64,000 bases of DNA from Owenia fusiformis (GCA_903813345.2 CAIIXF020000012.1:27728684-27792683), one strand, 5' to 3'. Shown: positions 23,664-36,835, counted from the stretch's first letter. The notes: generated from the letters alone by a model not told the origin. Program-made: numbers and translations.

Positions 23664-25126
23664 TAGAGGTCGCAACGGTGCTGAAAACCAGTACCGGTAA
23701 CCGTCACGCTAATAACCGTACCGTTACCGAAATACCGGTAAAAATATGTAAGATAAAATGCCAATGCGCTGCCACCCCCACTTTGTTCCTAACTCTCTCC
23801 GTAGCTTCTCAAGTCTATATGCATACATGGTGCGAGCCGATTTGAACCCATACTGATGAATGTCACGAAATAGTATGTAACTATCTTACGAATCAAGACG
23901 TATTTTTAAATTAAATGTATTACACATTTCAAACCATTTCTCAACTGAACAATAGCAAGCGACGTGCAGTATACATGGGGGTGGGGTATTGGACAGCTAT
24001 TTGTCATCAGCATCAAAGTTTATTGACTGTCTTCACAGGCTGGTATCGAAAGATTTGTCCGCTGTGACGGAGCATGCTATTTTTCATAAAAACACTAAGA
24101 ATGCTTCACGATTTATTTTTTAACTCATATGTTTCGTTATATCAAAGATAATTACTTACTCCATGCAATGGATATATCATTTGCGTGTAACCTTCACTTC
24201 TGTTTGAAGTCCAATAACGCTAGGAGTAAAATCTATTGAAAACGGCGCCAGAGTATCAAACTCTAAAATGTACCATTTTTTTAAAACTTTTTAATGGCAT
24301 GATATAGTGACACGATAATATTAACATATGTTTTCAGCATAACTCTGAATGTATTAATGAGATATTAATGCATTGGGTCTTTTTAATTTTTTTATAAAAA
24401 ACAATATTAATATTTTTTGTCCGCTGTGACGGAGCATTTTCACAGTTCACATTTGCAACTGCTCCGTCACAGCGGACAAAAAAATTAAACATTATTTTTT
24501 ATAAAAGAATTGAAAAGACCAAATACATCAACATCTCATTTATACCTTCATATTTATGCTGAAACCATGTGTAAAAAGTATCGTGTCACTATATCGTGCC
24601 ATTAGAAAGTTAAACAAGAAATGGTACATTTTGAAGTATTATACTCCGGCGCCATTTTCAATAGCTTTTCTTCCCAGCGTAATTGGACTTCAAACAGAAG
24701 TGAAAGTTACCCGCAAATGATATATCCATTGCATGGAGTAAGTAATTTTGTATGGTATAACGAAACATATGAGTTAAAAAATAAATCGTGAAGTATTCTT
24801 AGTGTTTTTATGAAAAATAGCATGCTCCGTCACAGCGGACAAATATTTCGATACCAGCCTGTGGTCTTGAGTTCTGGAAAGCAAATGGAGGAAAATATCC
24901 TGATGTGGCGATGTGGAAATCACACCTGAACTGCCAAACATGGACATCTAAAGGTCTATGTAAATGTACGCATCGTGAAAGTGGAAATTAAACGAAATAA
25001 TTAAAAAAACGTCGTGTCTATTATTTCCCCGGGAATTATCGTCGGTTAACCGGTTAATAATTTCAATACCGGTAAATGCTCAATTCCGTACCGAAACCGT
25101 ATAACCGGAATTACCGTCAGCCTCTA
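23664..25126 (+). mobile_element. Decayed hAT element with 8-bp target duplication
   Basis: The ends TAGAGGTCGCAACGGT and ACCGTCAGCCTCTA are inverted, and GTCTTATC is directly repeated immediately outside (23656-23663 and 25127-25134). An 8-bp duplication and this end type are hAT hallmarks. Inside, reading across the foldback at 24034-24863 restores a frame ...SKFIDCLEFWKANGGKYPDV, then AMWKS. That resembles the C-terminal dimerisation segment of hAT transposases. Subterminal TACCGGTAA words occur on both sides. No full transposase remains. Confidence 0.8.
24034..24863. mobile_element. Long palindromic foldback element 2 (CAC...GTG ends, 5-bp TSD)
   Basis: An 830-bp near-perfect palindrome from CACAGGCTGGTATCGAAAG to its complement. 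GTCTT is repeated directly outside both ends (24029-24033 and 24864-24868). Removing the element plus one GTCTT rejoins the reading frame of the hAT transposase remnant, so the insertion boundaries are certain. TGTCCGCTGTGACGGAGCA lies ~22 bp inside each terminus and again, inverted, on both sides of the centre (near 24418 and 24460). No ORF. Confidence 0.92.
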
Positions 25127-25594
25127 GTCTTATCACAAAAATGAAAATTGTGCTACAGAGCCAAAAATGTGCCCAAGATTAAGAGGAAAATGTGCTAAAT
25201 TCAAATCCGACTTTTTGGTCTATATATGCAAGGGAAAATTGTTAAGACATAAGCCATGGGTCATTTGAAAGGTCTCTTTGTGCTTTTTAAGATAAACAAA
25301 AATCAGAATATTGAAAATTCTGTGATAAAACCCCTTTTCCTGTGGCCTGGCTCATATAACTTGGAACATGGACTTCACTATTGCAACACTGAAGTTCTGC
25401 AAATAACAATATTGACTCACTCCGAGCACTTACCTTTTGACTAAGCAGTCGATATACTCAAAAGCGACCTGGTTGAAAGCCAAAAATTCCGCATGCGTGA
25501 TCGAGGTAGGATAGTGTGTTTGACTACTATTAGAGATTTTACATTTTGGCATGCCAACCTAAGGTCCTTACCATGGCATGGGAGCACTTAGGTC

Positions 25595-25999
25595 CTAACA
25601 CTTTTGGAAGAGTTTATTTTCATTCAAAAGGTAGTATAGGAGTTGATACATTTTATAAGCACAACATTTGAATACACACTCAGTGGAGTTAGTTACTTGA
25701 ATAAAACCTAGACATTGCAAATCCATATAGTAATGTATTAGTATAGTATATAATTTATCAATTGTGCAAAAGACCCCATGCAGAACAGTTCTAGTGATAA
25801 AGACAATCTTCCCATTACAAACCAGAACAACGGCAACGCCAAAGCGTAGCGAATCCCATCGAACAGAAATGGCTGGCATTTTTACAAACAAAGCGCAAAT
25901 ATCATAAAACAACACACCAGAAAGGCCACCATTTTCAAAATGGTTGCTCACTAGCCAAGCTGTCATCGAAAGAAATAATATGCTTTTAAGTAGCCACAT
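25595..25999 (-). other. ORF of 134 codons inside element A, function unknown
   Basis: The C-terminal ~80 residues (CNGKIVFITRTVLHGVFCTI onward) are also open in element B on the - strand (42801-43049), with a few substitutions. The DNA itself is equally conserved, so coding is not shown. There is no recognisable domain. Confidence 0.2.
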
Positions 26000-26039
26000 C
26001 TAAAATTTTTGAAAAATCGCACACGTATTTGTAAAATAA

Positions 26040-26650
26040 CACATAAAAATGGTGGCCATTTTTTAAAATGGCCGACTACTCCCCAAAGTTTTATTAGACA
26101 ATGTGCCATGCTTAAAGTATTCACATATCAAATACTTTTCGAGTTATAGTAAAATAGGTTAAAATGGCGGCCATTTTTCAAAATGGCCACCTCCTACCAA
26201 AAGCGTCATTAGAAATAGACAGTGTGCCATGCTTATTCACATACCAAATACGAACAAAATCGCTCCACTACTTTTCGAGTTATAGTGAAATACGTTAGAA
26301 TGGCGGCCATTTTTCAAAATTGTTTTCAAAATGGCCGCCTTCTACCAATAGTGTCATAGGACAGTGTGCCATGCATATAGTATTCACATACCAAATATGA
26401 ACAAAATCGCTCCACTACTTTTCGAGTTGTAGTAAAATATGTTAAAATGACGGCCATTTTTCAAATTTTTTTTCAAAATGGCCGCCTTTTACCAAAAGTG
26501 TCTTTAGACAGTGTGCAATGCTTAGAGTATTCACATACCAAATATGAACAAAATCGCTCCACTATTTTTTGAGTTACAGCAAAAATCGAAAAATGACGAG
26601 TAAAGGCCGCCATTTTTCAAGATGGCTGCCATGTGCTTCTTTAATATCCA
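26040..26650 (+). repeat. ~135-bp tandem repeat with ATGGCGGCCATTTT hairpins
   Basis: Four to five units share AAAATCGCTCCACTACTTTTC, CAGTGTGCCATGC and paired AAAATGGCGGCCATTTTTCA / AAAATGGCCGCC words that can fold back. A short GGAC-rich run follows at 26863-26899. Confidence 0.85.
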
Positions 26651-27070
26651 CATTTGTAGCATTATTAATGTCCTTTATAATTTTTTTACATTTAAAACAT
26701 ATTGGTATTACAGTTTTACATATTGCACCTAAATTACGGTAAAATCGTCACTAAAATGAGCGGCCATTTTGAAAATTGGCTTTCGAGCAGAACTTCTACC
26801 CCCAAAGGGTATATGTGTACAAAATATGAACAACCTCGGGCCAACGGTATTTGAGTTATTGCCCGGACGGACGGACGGACGTACGTACGGACGGACGGAG
26901 GCGTTCCCTATATCCCTCCGAACTTCGTTCGATGGGATAACCAAAGGCTTTACCAAAATGCCCAAAAAATCACTATTGATTTTTCTATTATTGCAGACAT
27001 TTATGGTTAGTTCATTGAATAAATTTCACAAACAGGCACAATTCTAAAAAATCTTACTTGGAAATACAAA

Positions 27071-27637
27071 TTAAGGTGCTGTAGAAGTTAACAGGAAATG
27101 ACCTATTCAGCCCTCTGAAAATGTGACTGAAAAATAGCTAAGAGTAGGTGGTCAGGGAAGGTCACTGAACAGAATCTTTTGACTTATTCAGAAAATGTGC
27201 CCAATATATTGCTCTAAATGATACAATTAAAAAAAATTTCATATCATTCTCAGAAAAAGAAAAAAACTGAAAAAAAACTGAATTTAAAATCGATCTATTT
27301 TCCTTTCAACAACAGACATTATTGTTTCAGACAATTTTTTAAAATTTCAAAGATTGTATCATTTAGAGCAATATATTAGACACATTTTCTGAAAAAATCA
27401 AGAGATTCTGTTCATTGACCTTCAGTCACATTTTCAGAGGGCTGAAAAGGTTATTTCATCATGTTTATGGTCATTCTGACAATTTTCCTTGTGTTCCCGG
27501 TCATGTAAATATGTTGAACTAGTTAAACTGACTGGAGGTCCAAACAGAACTCTGTTTGGTTCAAAAAAATTTCAGAATCCAGCATGCTTTTGACATTTTT
27601 TGTTATGTCATTTCTGTTAACTTCCATAGCACCTTAA
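27071..27637. repeat. Inverted-repeat segment with TTAAGGTGCT ends
   Basis: TTAAGGTGCTGTAGAAGTTA at the left pairs with TAACTTCCATAGCACCTTAA at the right. Subterminal blocks with CAGCCCTCTGAAAATGTGAC and GTCACATTTTCAGAGGGCTG also pair. A relative in element B (43068-43660) has different arm endpoints, so the arms have been exchanged or extended. Confidence 0.75.
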
Positions 27638-28699
27638 ATTACAAATTAAAATGTGTTGCATGAAACACATTGATGAATTTGTTCATACAAACTGGAGAAA
27701 GTATATAATCTGGGTTCTCAACTTTCAATGAACATATTTTTGTACTTTCTCCTGCATGTATGAACAAATATTTTGTGTCCATTCTCCAACATGCATAAGC
27801 AAATGATTTGTACTTTCTCCATTGTGCATGAACCAAAACGTTGTTCATTCTCTTCCGTGTTTTCAATATTTTGTTAATTAATCAATGTGTCAGAACGAAT
27901 AAAATGTACCTAAACCAGTGAGTATGAACGAATTTAATGTACTACAATATCTATAATGTGTATGAATTGCTCATACACACTGGAGAAAATACATGATATT
28001 TGTCAATACACACAGTTAAAATTTATTGTTTCATATATACACTGGAAAATTATAAATAGTAGTACACACATACACAGAAAGTAAATAAAACATTAAAATA
28101 TTGGTTTAGGCACATGGGAAATTAACCTAGCTTCGACTCATACATACTGGAGAAAGTATACACAGAGGAGTGTGACTCAGAAAATGTGACTCAAAAACAG
28201 TTAAAAGTTGGACATTTAGAAAGGTCACCAGACAGAATCTATTGCATTTTTTCAGAAAGTATGCCAAATATATTATTCGAAATTATAGAAGCTTTTGAAA
28301 ATTGAATTCATTCCTAAAAATAGAAAAATGAGAAAACTGCTTTAGAAAGCAATCCAATTTTTGTTTCAGACAACTTTTCAAAATTTCAAAGCTCCTATGA
28401 CATGTATGATTTAGAGTAATATTGGGCACATTTTCTGAGAAGTCTTTCACATGATATTTAGAGAGAGTATGAGAATATTGATTAATCCAATCTGAGTAAT
28501 ATGATAGATAGTTGGTTCTTCAAATAGAAAGGTTTACTTAGATTTTGAATATCAAATAGATTTGGATCAAGTGTTATAAAGAATCTGATCTTCTTAACTT
28601 ACTTAACTTCGATCGTGCAGATAAATATTCAATGGATTTACATAAAATGCAGAGTTCCTGTTAGGTAGTCGGAATGATGGCTCAAAAGTGCCAGGAAAG

Positions 28700-29830
28700 T
28701 ACTTTTTAATGTACAGTTGCAACATATTCTCGAATTTGGTACCGTTGGAAAGCTTGTGGTGCCTAGATTTGAGATCCATTTGTTAGCAATTATGAAATGT
28801 GGGCCGAATGTGTCTAAAACGCCCGTTTCCATGGTAACCACAAAAATATGGTGTTAATAAGCAGAAAATTGTTTTTATGCATAACTTTACTAATATTGCT
28901 CTGATTTTAATGAAATTGGTATCAAATTAAAGAGAATTAAAAGTTCGATTTTTGAGAATAACATTTATGCAAATTAGCTCATTTGCATATTGATTGTGAC
29001 GTCATCACTGCATTATTTTACGTATTTTTTGATAAACGAGTATATTTATTTCAGTACAGTAATGTACAGTTGCAACATATTCATGAATTTGGTACCATTG
29101 GAAAGCTTGTGGTGCCTAGATTTGAGATCCACTTGTTAGCAATTACGAAATGTGGGCCGAATGTGTCTAAAACGCCTGTTTCCATGGTAACCACAAAAAT
29201 ATGGTGTTAATAAGCAGAAAATTGTTTTATGCATAACTTTACTAATACTGCTCTGATTTTAATAAAATTGGTATCAAATTAAAGAGAATTAAAAGTCCCA
29301 TTTTTGAAAATAGCATATATGCAAATTAGCTCATTTGCATATTGATTGTGACGTCATCAATGCATTATTTTACATATTTTTTGATAAACAAGTATATTTA
29401 TTTCAGTACAGTAATGTACAGTTGCAACATATTCATGAATTTGGTACCGTTGGAAAGCTTGTGATGCTTAGATGTGAGATCCACTTGTTAGCAATTATGA
29501 AAATTGGACCGAATGTGTCTAAAATGCCCATTTCCATAGTAACCACAAAAAAATATGGTGTTCATAAGCAGAAAATGTTTTATCATGCATAACTTTACTA
29601 AAATTGCTCCGATTTTGATGAAATTAGTATTAAATTAAAGAGAATTAAAAGTTCTAGTTTTGGAACTAACTTTTTTGCAAATTAGCTTATTTGCATATTG
29701 ATTGTGACGTCATCACTCCATTATTTTGCATATATTCAAATAAATGAGTATATTGATTCAGTATGGTACTGTATAGTTATGATATATGAATTAATTTTGT
29801 ACCGTTAGAAAACTTATAATGCCTCCTCAC
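28700..29830 (+). repeat. 353-bp tandem repeat, left arm (~3.3 units)
   Basis: GTACAGTTGCAACATATT starts at 28711, 29064 and 29416, with a degenerate copy at 29771. Each unit carries GGTACCGTTGGAAAGCTTGT, ATTTGCAT (28981, 29333, 29689) and TGACGTCA (28997, 29349, 29705). Confidence 0.9.
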
Positions 29831-30639
29831 CCGCTCGTCGCAATGCAGATTCGCAAGCGCAACACAACGCAACGCAATTTTTGAGAATCACAATCAGGAT
29901 TTGTATCATCCTCTAAGCCTGTATGCGCAACACAATCGCAAATTTGAAAGATGTTCCCTGCCGCAAATCAATCGCAAATATCACTCATCTTTAAGACAAT
30001 TGTTATCTATTTCAAATGTGTCAATCTAAGAGTTTCTTCATTGATTGCGTAAGTATGTTCTTTTCTTAAGGCGACGTGTAATAAAAAGTTAGTTTATATT
30101 TTTCGAAAGTGCTTCAATCAATCTGATTGCAAATCCAAGAAAACTAAATACTACGTGTATGTTCATTTTGGCATCGCTAAAAATGGACATAACTTTGCCC
30201 CAGTTCTTTGCCCCAGTCAACTTACGAATGACAAATAGGGACTCATTTGGAATAACCCCACTATTATGTCAAGGTCACTGTTCTACAGCCGGTTGCCGAA
30301 ATTGAAAGCCCATGGTTAGAGTCATTCTAAGTGAAGCTGGTTTCTCTAAAATTCTCTAATATCGCAGGTGTTTGGGCATTCATTTGTGGATGAATACAAT
30401 CGTATTTTATTAATTTGCATAGGGAATCAAGATTCAATGTAGTATAGCTAAAATCGGGGATTTATCGAAAACAAATGAATCTTGGCAACCATCTTGAATG
30501 AAGCTAACTGCAGTTAGAGTCATCCAACTGTGGAACTGTGAAGGTATAGTATATTGTAATTTTCGATAGGCACTGACTTCAGTGAATCAAGGTATTTCTA
30601 TTTCAAGGCATTACAAGTATTGTAGAGATCTGTAATAAG

Positions 30640-31754
30640 TAACAAATACTCTTATGTATATAACATATAGGAGTTTCACTTAATGGCACACTTGGACAAG
30701 GTCAATTTGAATGGATTCTTTCCCTCGTAATAAACGTTCATGAGGGTATTTTGAAATAAAAATTGAGCTGATTACATATGTTATAATAAAGGATATTTTT
30801 GGAGGGTTCTGCTTTTGGGTCACAGTATTATAAGTCAATTTTCAAAAGTCTGTAAGTTATCAGCTCCTTTTGTATCAACCAGAACTTGTTGTTATCCTTA
30901 AGTTGACATTTTCTAGCGAGAAATCAGAATGGCGGTTTGGAAAGAAATGTACAAAGTAGGCTAGAGTAGTATAGGGCTTTTCTTGTAGAATTACGGAAAA
31001 TACCGAGAGGTAACCAGTGCCTCAATGTAGGTTTGACTGTACCGAAGGTGTACTAATGTTACGAGATGGCTGAGAGTGTGCCATCTATTGAACACCCTCG
31101 ATCGTGCCCCCCTCCCCATACATTGTGAAAAGGTGTTCGCGTCTACACGTTTATCGGTTGTCTATCTGTATTCTGAGGTCATTATTGTCTCATTCTGACT
31201 GTGTTGATGACTTCCGGAATCCCCAGACCTATACACGAGTGATATGTATGACGATGGTAATGTCACCCGACAGCGCCCCGGGGAAGGGGCACATTTGAAA
31301 AATCTTGAAAAGTTAAGTTGCCGAGAGTATGGCTGTGTAGCATTTCAAATGAATGGGAATTGTGAATAGAAGACGTAGGAAAGGTACCCAGATGAGCTTA
31401 TTTCCATATCGAGTCTATGGACAGCCTGTGGGTCGGGGTTTGGAATAGGTTAAAAATTGAAGATAAATAAATATAGTCGTGTTGTATATCAAACGAAAGC
31501 GCATCGTCCATAGATTAGATATTTATTATTACTTGTCAATCCTCGACCCTAACACAAAATGTTAGCCCTCACAAATCAAATTGGGTTTGAAATTGAATAT
31601 TTAGAAATAAAGACATATAGTATATCAAACAAAGGGTCATAGTGTAAATAATAACCATTTGTAAATACTTGTCGACCCAGGACCTCGCAAAAAAGTTAAG
31701 TCCCTTGCAAATATTTTATCCTAAGTTCTTAATATTTTGGGAAGCTTGTTCACT
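30640..31754. other. Central region of the 8.2-kb element, no gene seen
   Basis: Unpaired sequence between the left arm and the minisatellites. The short ORFs lack motifs. Confidence 0.4.
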
Positions 31755-32095
31755 ATTGTTTAAGATTATGTAATGTATACTATTGTTCATTAGCATGCCA
31801 CCTATTGTTGAGTAGTACGTTCACTGTTGTTTATTAGCATGTTCACTATTGTTAACTAGGTGTTTACTATTGTTCACTAGCATGTTAAATTATGTCCACT
31901 AGCATGTTCACATATGTTCACTAGCATGTTCACTTATGTTCACAAGCATGTTCACTTATGTTCACAAGCATGTTCACTTATCTTCACCATTGTTCACTAG
32001 CATGTTCACTATGTTCACTAGCATGTTCACTATTGCACACTAGCGTGTTCACTAATGTTCACTAGCATGTTTACTATTGTTCACTAGCATGTTAA
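31755..32095 (+). repeat. TTCACTAGCATG minisatellite
   Basis: About 15 irregular units of roughly 20-24 bp built from TGTTCACTATTGTTCACTAG and CATG. It passes directly into the next array. Confidence 0.85.
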
Positions 32096-33130
32096 GCTAC
32101 CATGCTATGCTACAAGTAATGCTACTAGCTATGCTACCTGTTATGCCACCATGCTACATGCTATGCTATAAGTTATGCTACTAGCTATGCTACCTGTTAT
32201 GCCACCATGCTACATGCTATGCTATAAGTTATGCTACCATGCTACATGCTATGCTATATGTTATTCTACTATGCTACATGCTACGCTACATGTTATGGTA
32301 CAATGCTACTTGCTATGTAACATGTTATGCTACCATGCTACATGCTATGCTACAAGTAATGGTATCGGCTACATGTTATGCTACTATGCTACATACAATG
32401 CTACAAGTAATGCTACCATGCCACATGCTATGCTAAATGTTTTGCTACTATGATACATGCTTTGCTACTATGCTACATGCTATGCTACATATTAGGCTAC
32501 TATACTACACGCTATGCTACACGTTATGCTACCATGCAACATGCAATGTTACTATGCTACATGTTATGCTACATGCTATGCTACTTGTTATGCCACATGC
32601 TATGCTAAATGTTTTGCTACTATTCTACATGCTATGCTGCATGTTATGCTACCATGCTACTAACTATGCTATAACATATGCTACTATGCTACATGTTATG
32701 CTACAATGCTACACGCTATGCTGCATGTTGTGCTGCTATGGTATTAGCATACTACAAGTTATGCTTCGATGCTACATTCTATGCTACATGTTGTGCTACT
32801 ATGCTACTAGTTATGCTGCATGTTATGCTACCATGCTACATTTTATGCAACAAGTAATGCTACCATGCTACATGTTATGCAATAAGTAATGCTACAATGC
32901 TACATGCTATGCAACACGTTATGCTACTATGCTACATGCTATGCTACATGTTAAGCTCCTAAGCTACCAGCTATGCTACATGTTATGCTACCATGCTTCA
33001 TGCTATGTAACATGTTATGCTACTATATGTTATGCTACTATGCTACATGATATGCTACCTTGGTACATGCTATGCTACCATGCTATATACTGTGCAATAT
33101 AATACATGCTATGTAACATGATCATATCAA
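32096..33130 (+). repeat. ~1-kb ATGCTACATGCTATGCTAC minisatellite
   Basis: A degenerate array of ATGCTAC / ATGCTAT / GTTATGCTAC words. Long open frames (32175-32889) encode only Met-Leu-Cys-Tyr-rich repeats and are not genes. Each unit contains part-palindromic GCATGTAGCAT structure. Confidence 0.9.
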
Positions 33131-34249
33131 AATTTTCGAAGGGGGGGGGGGCTCCCAACATCTCTCTTCTACATCCTCCTAACCCAAACAATATAATATT
33201 GAAAACTTCATATCTCAGTCAATAAAAGTCAGATTACCTTGTAATATGCCTTATTTGTAAAGGTATTTAGTATACTATATGGTCTTCATCCAAAAGAAAG
33301 TAAAAAGGAGCCAGCTTATATTTTTATTCTATGAAACCATAGAGATGGTGTGATTTTCAAGCAATAACTGAAAAAGTTCCCACCATCCTAACTCAGCCAA
33401 ATTACTCCCAATCACCTCGAATTTTGCACCAAAAATGATATCTTATCTATAGCTATAGGTACTACGGCAATAAAAATGTTTTTTCTTGGCAGAGAAGTAC
33501 CGGGGAAAATCCGACCCCCAATGTACACACGAGGGTTAAAGCACTTAGGCCATTCAAATCTTTATATTTGATTAAGATATAAACATACCAATAGACAATG
33601 TCACTGTCGTTTTCAGAAAACAAACAAAATATCCCAATTTACACTATACTTAATAGATTTGAAATGACAAAGGTAACTTTAAAATTGCAATCTTAGCTTG
33701 TGTTCACTTGTGCAACTATCGGCTGTGGTCACAGGATTAGCCTATTCATTTTCATAAATTAAACGTCATTTTGAAGTTGATTTAATGAACAACCTATTAT
33801 TTTCCAGATATGCATAAATTAATTGCACACATAGATACATTTTGTCAATGTCCTGCTCCAAATTTTCTGCCATGTGTTCCATACACTAAATTTCACCTAA
33901 TAATAAAGTTTGATATTATTTTGATGGTAAACATTGTGTCAACCCATATTTAAACAGCCATCTTTGCCAGTATTTCGAAAGAAACAGAAATTAATGTTTG
34001 GAGATCCAAGGGGCTGATCAAGAAAGCAGAGCTAGGCAAATGAAATTTGAATTCTGTCTAGCTACCTCGTATGAAGTATCAATGGGACTGACAAATAAAC
34101 GTATAAAAGTCTTGACATTTGTTTTTTACTTTTAATCTGTACTATAAATCCCTGAAGTGAAACACCTCGCAAGTGGAACACTTTTTGCAAAAACGATTTC
34201 ACTATGTAGCAATTATGAGCTTATGGTGTCACAAACAATATTCAAATAA
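33131..34249. other. Unpaired right-central part of the 8.2-kb element
   Basis: Starts with a run of G near 33141-33151. AT-rich, with no coding sequence supported. Confidence 0.4.
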
Positions 34250-34479
34250 TCTAACATGAATAAATGTAATTTCTCCTAATGAACTCCCTAATTCTCTTTA
34301 ATTGATACCAATTTCATCAAAATCAGTGCAATATTTAGTGAAAATCTAAGCACAAGCGCCAAAGGGAAGAGACTAAAACCTAAGAACCCAGCAAGAAAAG
34401 CAAACTCGAATAATGCCTTGAAATAGAAAATAATTGATTCACAGAAGTCAGTGCTTATAGAAAATTACAATATACTATA

Positions 34480-35094
34480 CAGGGCGTCAAATAAGTCTGT
34501 TCTCCCCCCTTAACTTTTTTATTTTTAAAATTATCATACTTTCCCATATATCACTCTAAAGCTTATGGAAAATGCTGATCACCCTTAAAAACTCAATAAT
34601 GAACTCTTCCTAATAAAATTGCTATAATGTTTCTTGAAAGGGTGTAGTTGACCATAGATTACGTCAAAAAGAGTAAAATTACCAGGATAATGAATAAACG
34701 GTGAAAAGTTGATACTGCGATTATAAAGGTCAGGGTCGAAAAATTAATCGAAGATCAACCAGAGGAGAAACTTCATAGCCATGACATTGCTCAAATGTAT
34801 CAAGAAAGCTCTTGGAAAGCCTTGAAAGTACAATACCCTTGTTTGTGAACATTTTGGAATCATATCCGCGTAGAATTGGGGCTGTGCAAGCTGCTTGAGG
34901 GAAACATACGAACTATTAAAAATGTGAAATGTAGACATTATTAAAAATGCTCTTAAAAATTTGGAATTTAACCAATCTCTCTTAAATTTGGTGTGTGATA
35001 AAATTAAATTCCCTTCAAGATGGTATATAAAAACCCTGTGTTATTACTAAATTAAAAAAGTTAAGGGGGGAGAACAGACTTATTTGACGCCCTG
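34480..35094 (+). mobile_element. Decayed Tc1/mariner element with TA duplication
   Basis: The perfect inverted ends CAGGGCGTCAAATAAGTCTG... (about 40 bp) are flanked by TA (34478-34479 and 35095-35096). A + strand remnant near 34840-34905 reads ILESYPRRIGAVQAA followed by a stop, like the C-terminus of mariner-type transposases. The left arm of the host foldback keeps the unoccupied site near 30545-30565. Confidence 0.85.
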
Positions 35095-35789
35095 TACTTT
35101 CACTGTTCCACAGCTGGATGACTCTAACTGCAGTTAGCTTCATTCAAGATGGTTGCCGAGATTCTTTCGTTTTCGATAAACCTCTTGATTCCAAAAGTCA
35201 AAACTACGATTGTATTCATCCACAAATGAATACCCAGATACCTGCAATATTAGAGAATTTTAGAGAAAACGGCTTCACTTAGAATGACTCTAACTGAAGT
35301 TGATGATCTACATCATCATTACGTCATCAACAACTTCAGTTAGAGTCATTCTAACTCAGTTAGAGTCATTCTAAGTGAAGCCATTTCTTTAAAATTCTCC
35401 AATATCGCGGTTGTTTGAGCATTTATTTGTGGTTATTAACTGTCGTAGCTTTATTACTTTGCATGGCGAAACATTTGGAATCCAGGTTCAACTTAGTTTA
35501 GCTGTAACGGGGGTTTATTGAAAACGAACGAATTTCGGCAACCATCTTGAATGAAGCTAACGGCAGTTAGAGTCATCCAGCTGTGGAACAGTGACCTTGA
35601 CATAATAGTGGAAACCTCTCCCACCACCTCGAAACAGATGTTTGGGTTTTCCCAAATGAGTCCCTTTTTATGATTTGTAAGTTGACTGGGGCAAAGAACA
35701 TCAAAGTTATGCCCACTTTTAGCGATGCCAAAATGAACGTACATGTAGTGTTTCGTTTTCTTAGATTTGCAATCAGAAATTCTGAATCA

Positions 35790-36835
35790 AATATACTCAT
35801 GTATTCGAAAAGATATACAAAATAATGGAGTGATGGCGTCACAATCAATATGTAAATTAGCTAATTTGCATAAAAGTAAGTTCCAAATTAGAACTTTTAA
35901 TTCTCTTTAATTTAATACCAATTTCATCAATATCGGAGCAATATTAGTAAAGTTATGCATGAGAAAACATTTTCTGCTTATAAACACCATATTTTGTGGT
36001 TACTATGGAAACTGGCATTTTAGACGCATTCGGTCCACTTTTCAGAATTGCTATTAAGCAGATCTAAAAACTAGGAATCATGAGCTTTCTGACTGTACCA
36101 AATTCATTCATATGTTGTTACTTCAAATTACCGTACTGAAATAAATATACTCATTTATCTAAAAATATGCAAAATAATTCAGTTATGACGTCACAATCAA
36201 TATGCAAATGAGCTAATTTGCATAAATGTTATTTTCAAAAATGGAAGTTTCCATTCTCTTTAATTTGATACCAATATCATCAAAATCGGAGCAATTTCAG
36301 TAAAGTTATGCATAAAACGATTTTCTGCTTATTAACACCATATTTTTGTGGTTACCATGGAAACAGGCATTTTAGACACATTCGGCCCACATTTCGTAAT
36401 TGCTAACAAGTGGATCTCAAATCTAGGCACCACAAGCTTTCCAACGGTACCAAATTCATGAATATGTTGCAACTGTAAATTTCTGTACTGAAATAAATAT
36501 ACTCGCTTATCAAAAATACGCAAAATAATGCAGTGATGACGTCACAATCAATATGCAAATGAGCTCATTTGCATAAATGTTATTTTCAAAAATGGAAGTT
36601 TCCATTCTCTTTAATTTGATACCAATATCATCAAAATCGGAGCAATTTCAGTAAAGTTATGCATAAAAACAATTTTCTGCTTATTGACACCATCTTTTTG
36701 TGGTTACCATGGAAACGGGCGTTTTAGACACATTCGGCCCACATTTCGTAATTGCTAACAAGTGGATCTCAAATCTAGGCACCACAAGCTTTCCAACGGT
36801 ACCAAATACGAGAATATGTTGCAACTGTACATTAA
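35790..36835 (-). repeat. 353-bp tandem repeat, right arm (inverted, ~3 units)
   Basis: Reverse-complement copies of the left-arm units (ACAAGCTTTCCAACGGTACC at two sites). TGACGTCA is at 36186 and 36537, with ATGCAAAT 16 bp away. The copy near 35840 is mutated to TGGCGTCA. Confidence 0.9.

Noticed and set aside
32175-32889. Long open frames rich in Met, Leu, Cys, Tyr
   Set aside because: Produced entirely by the ATGCTAC minisatellite; composition follows the repeat, not selection.
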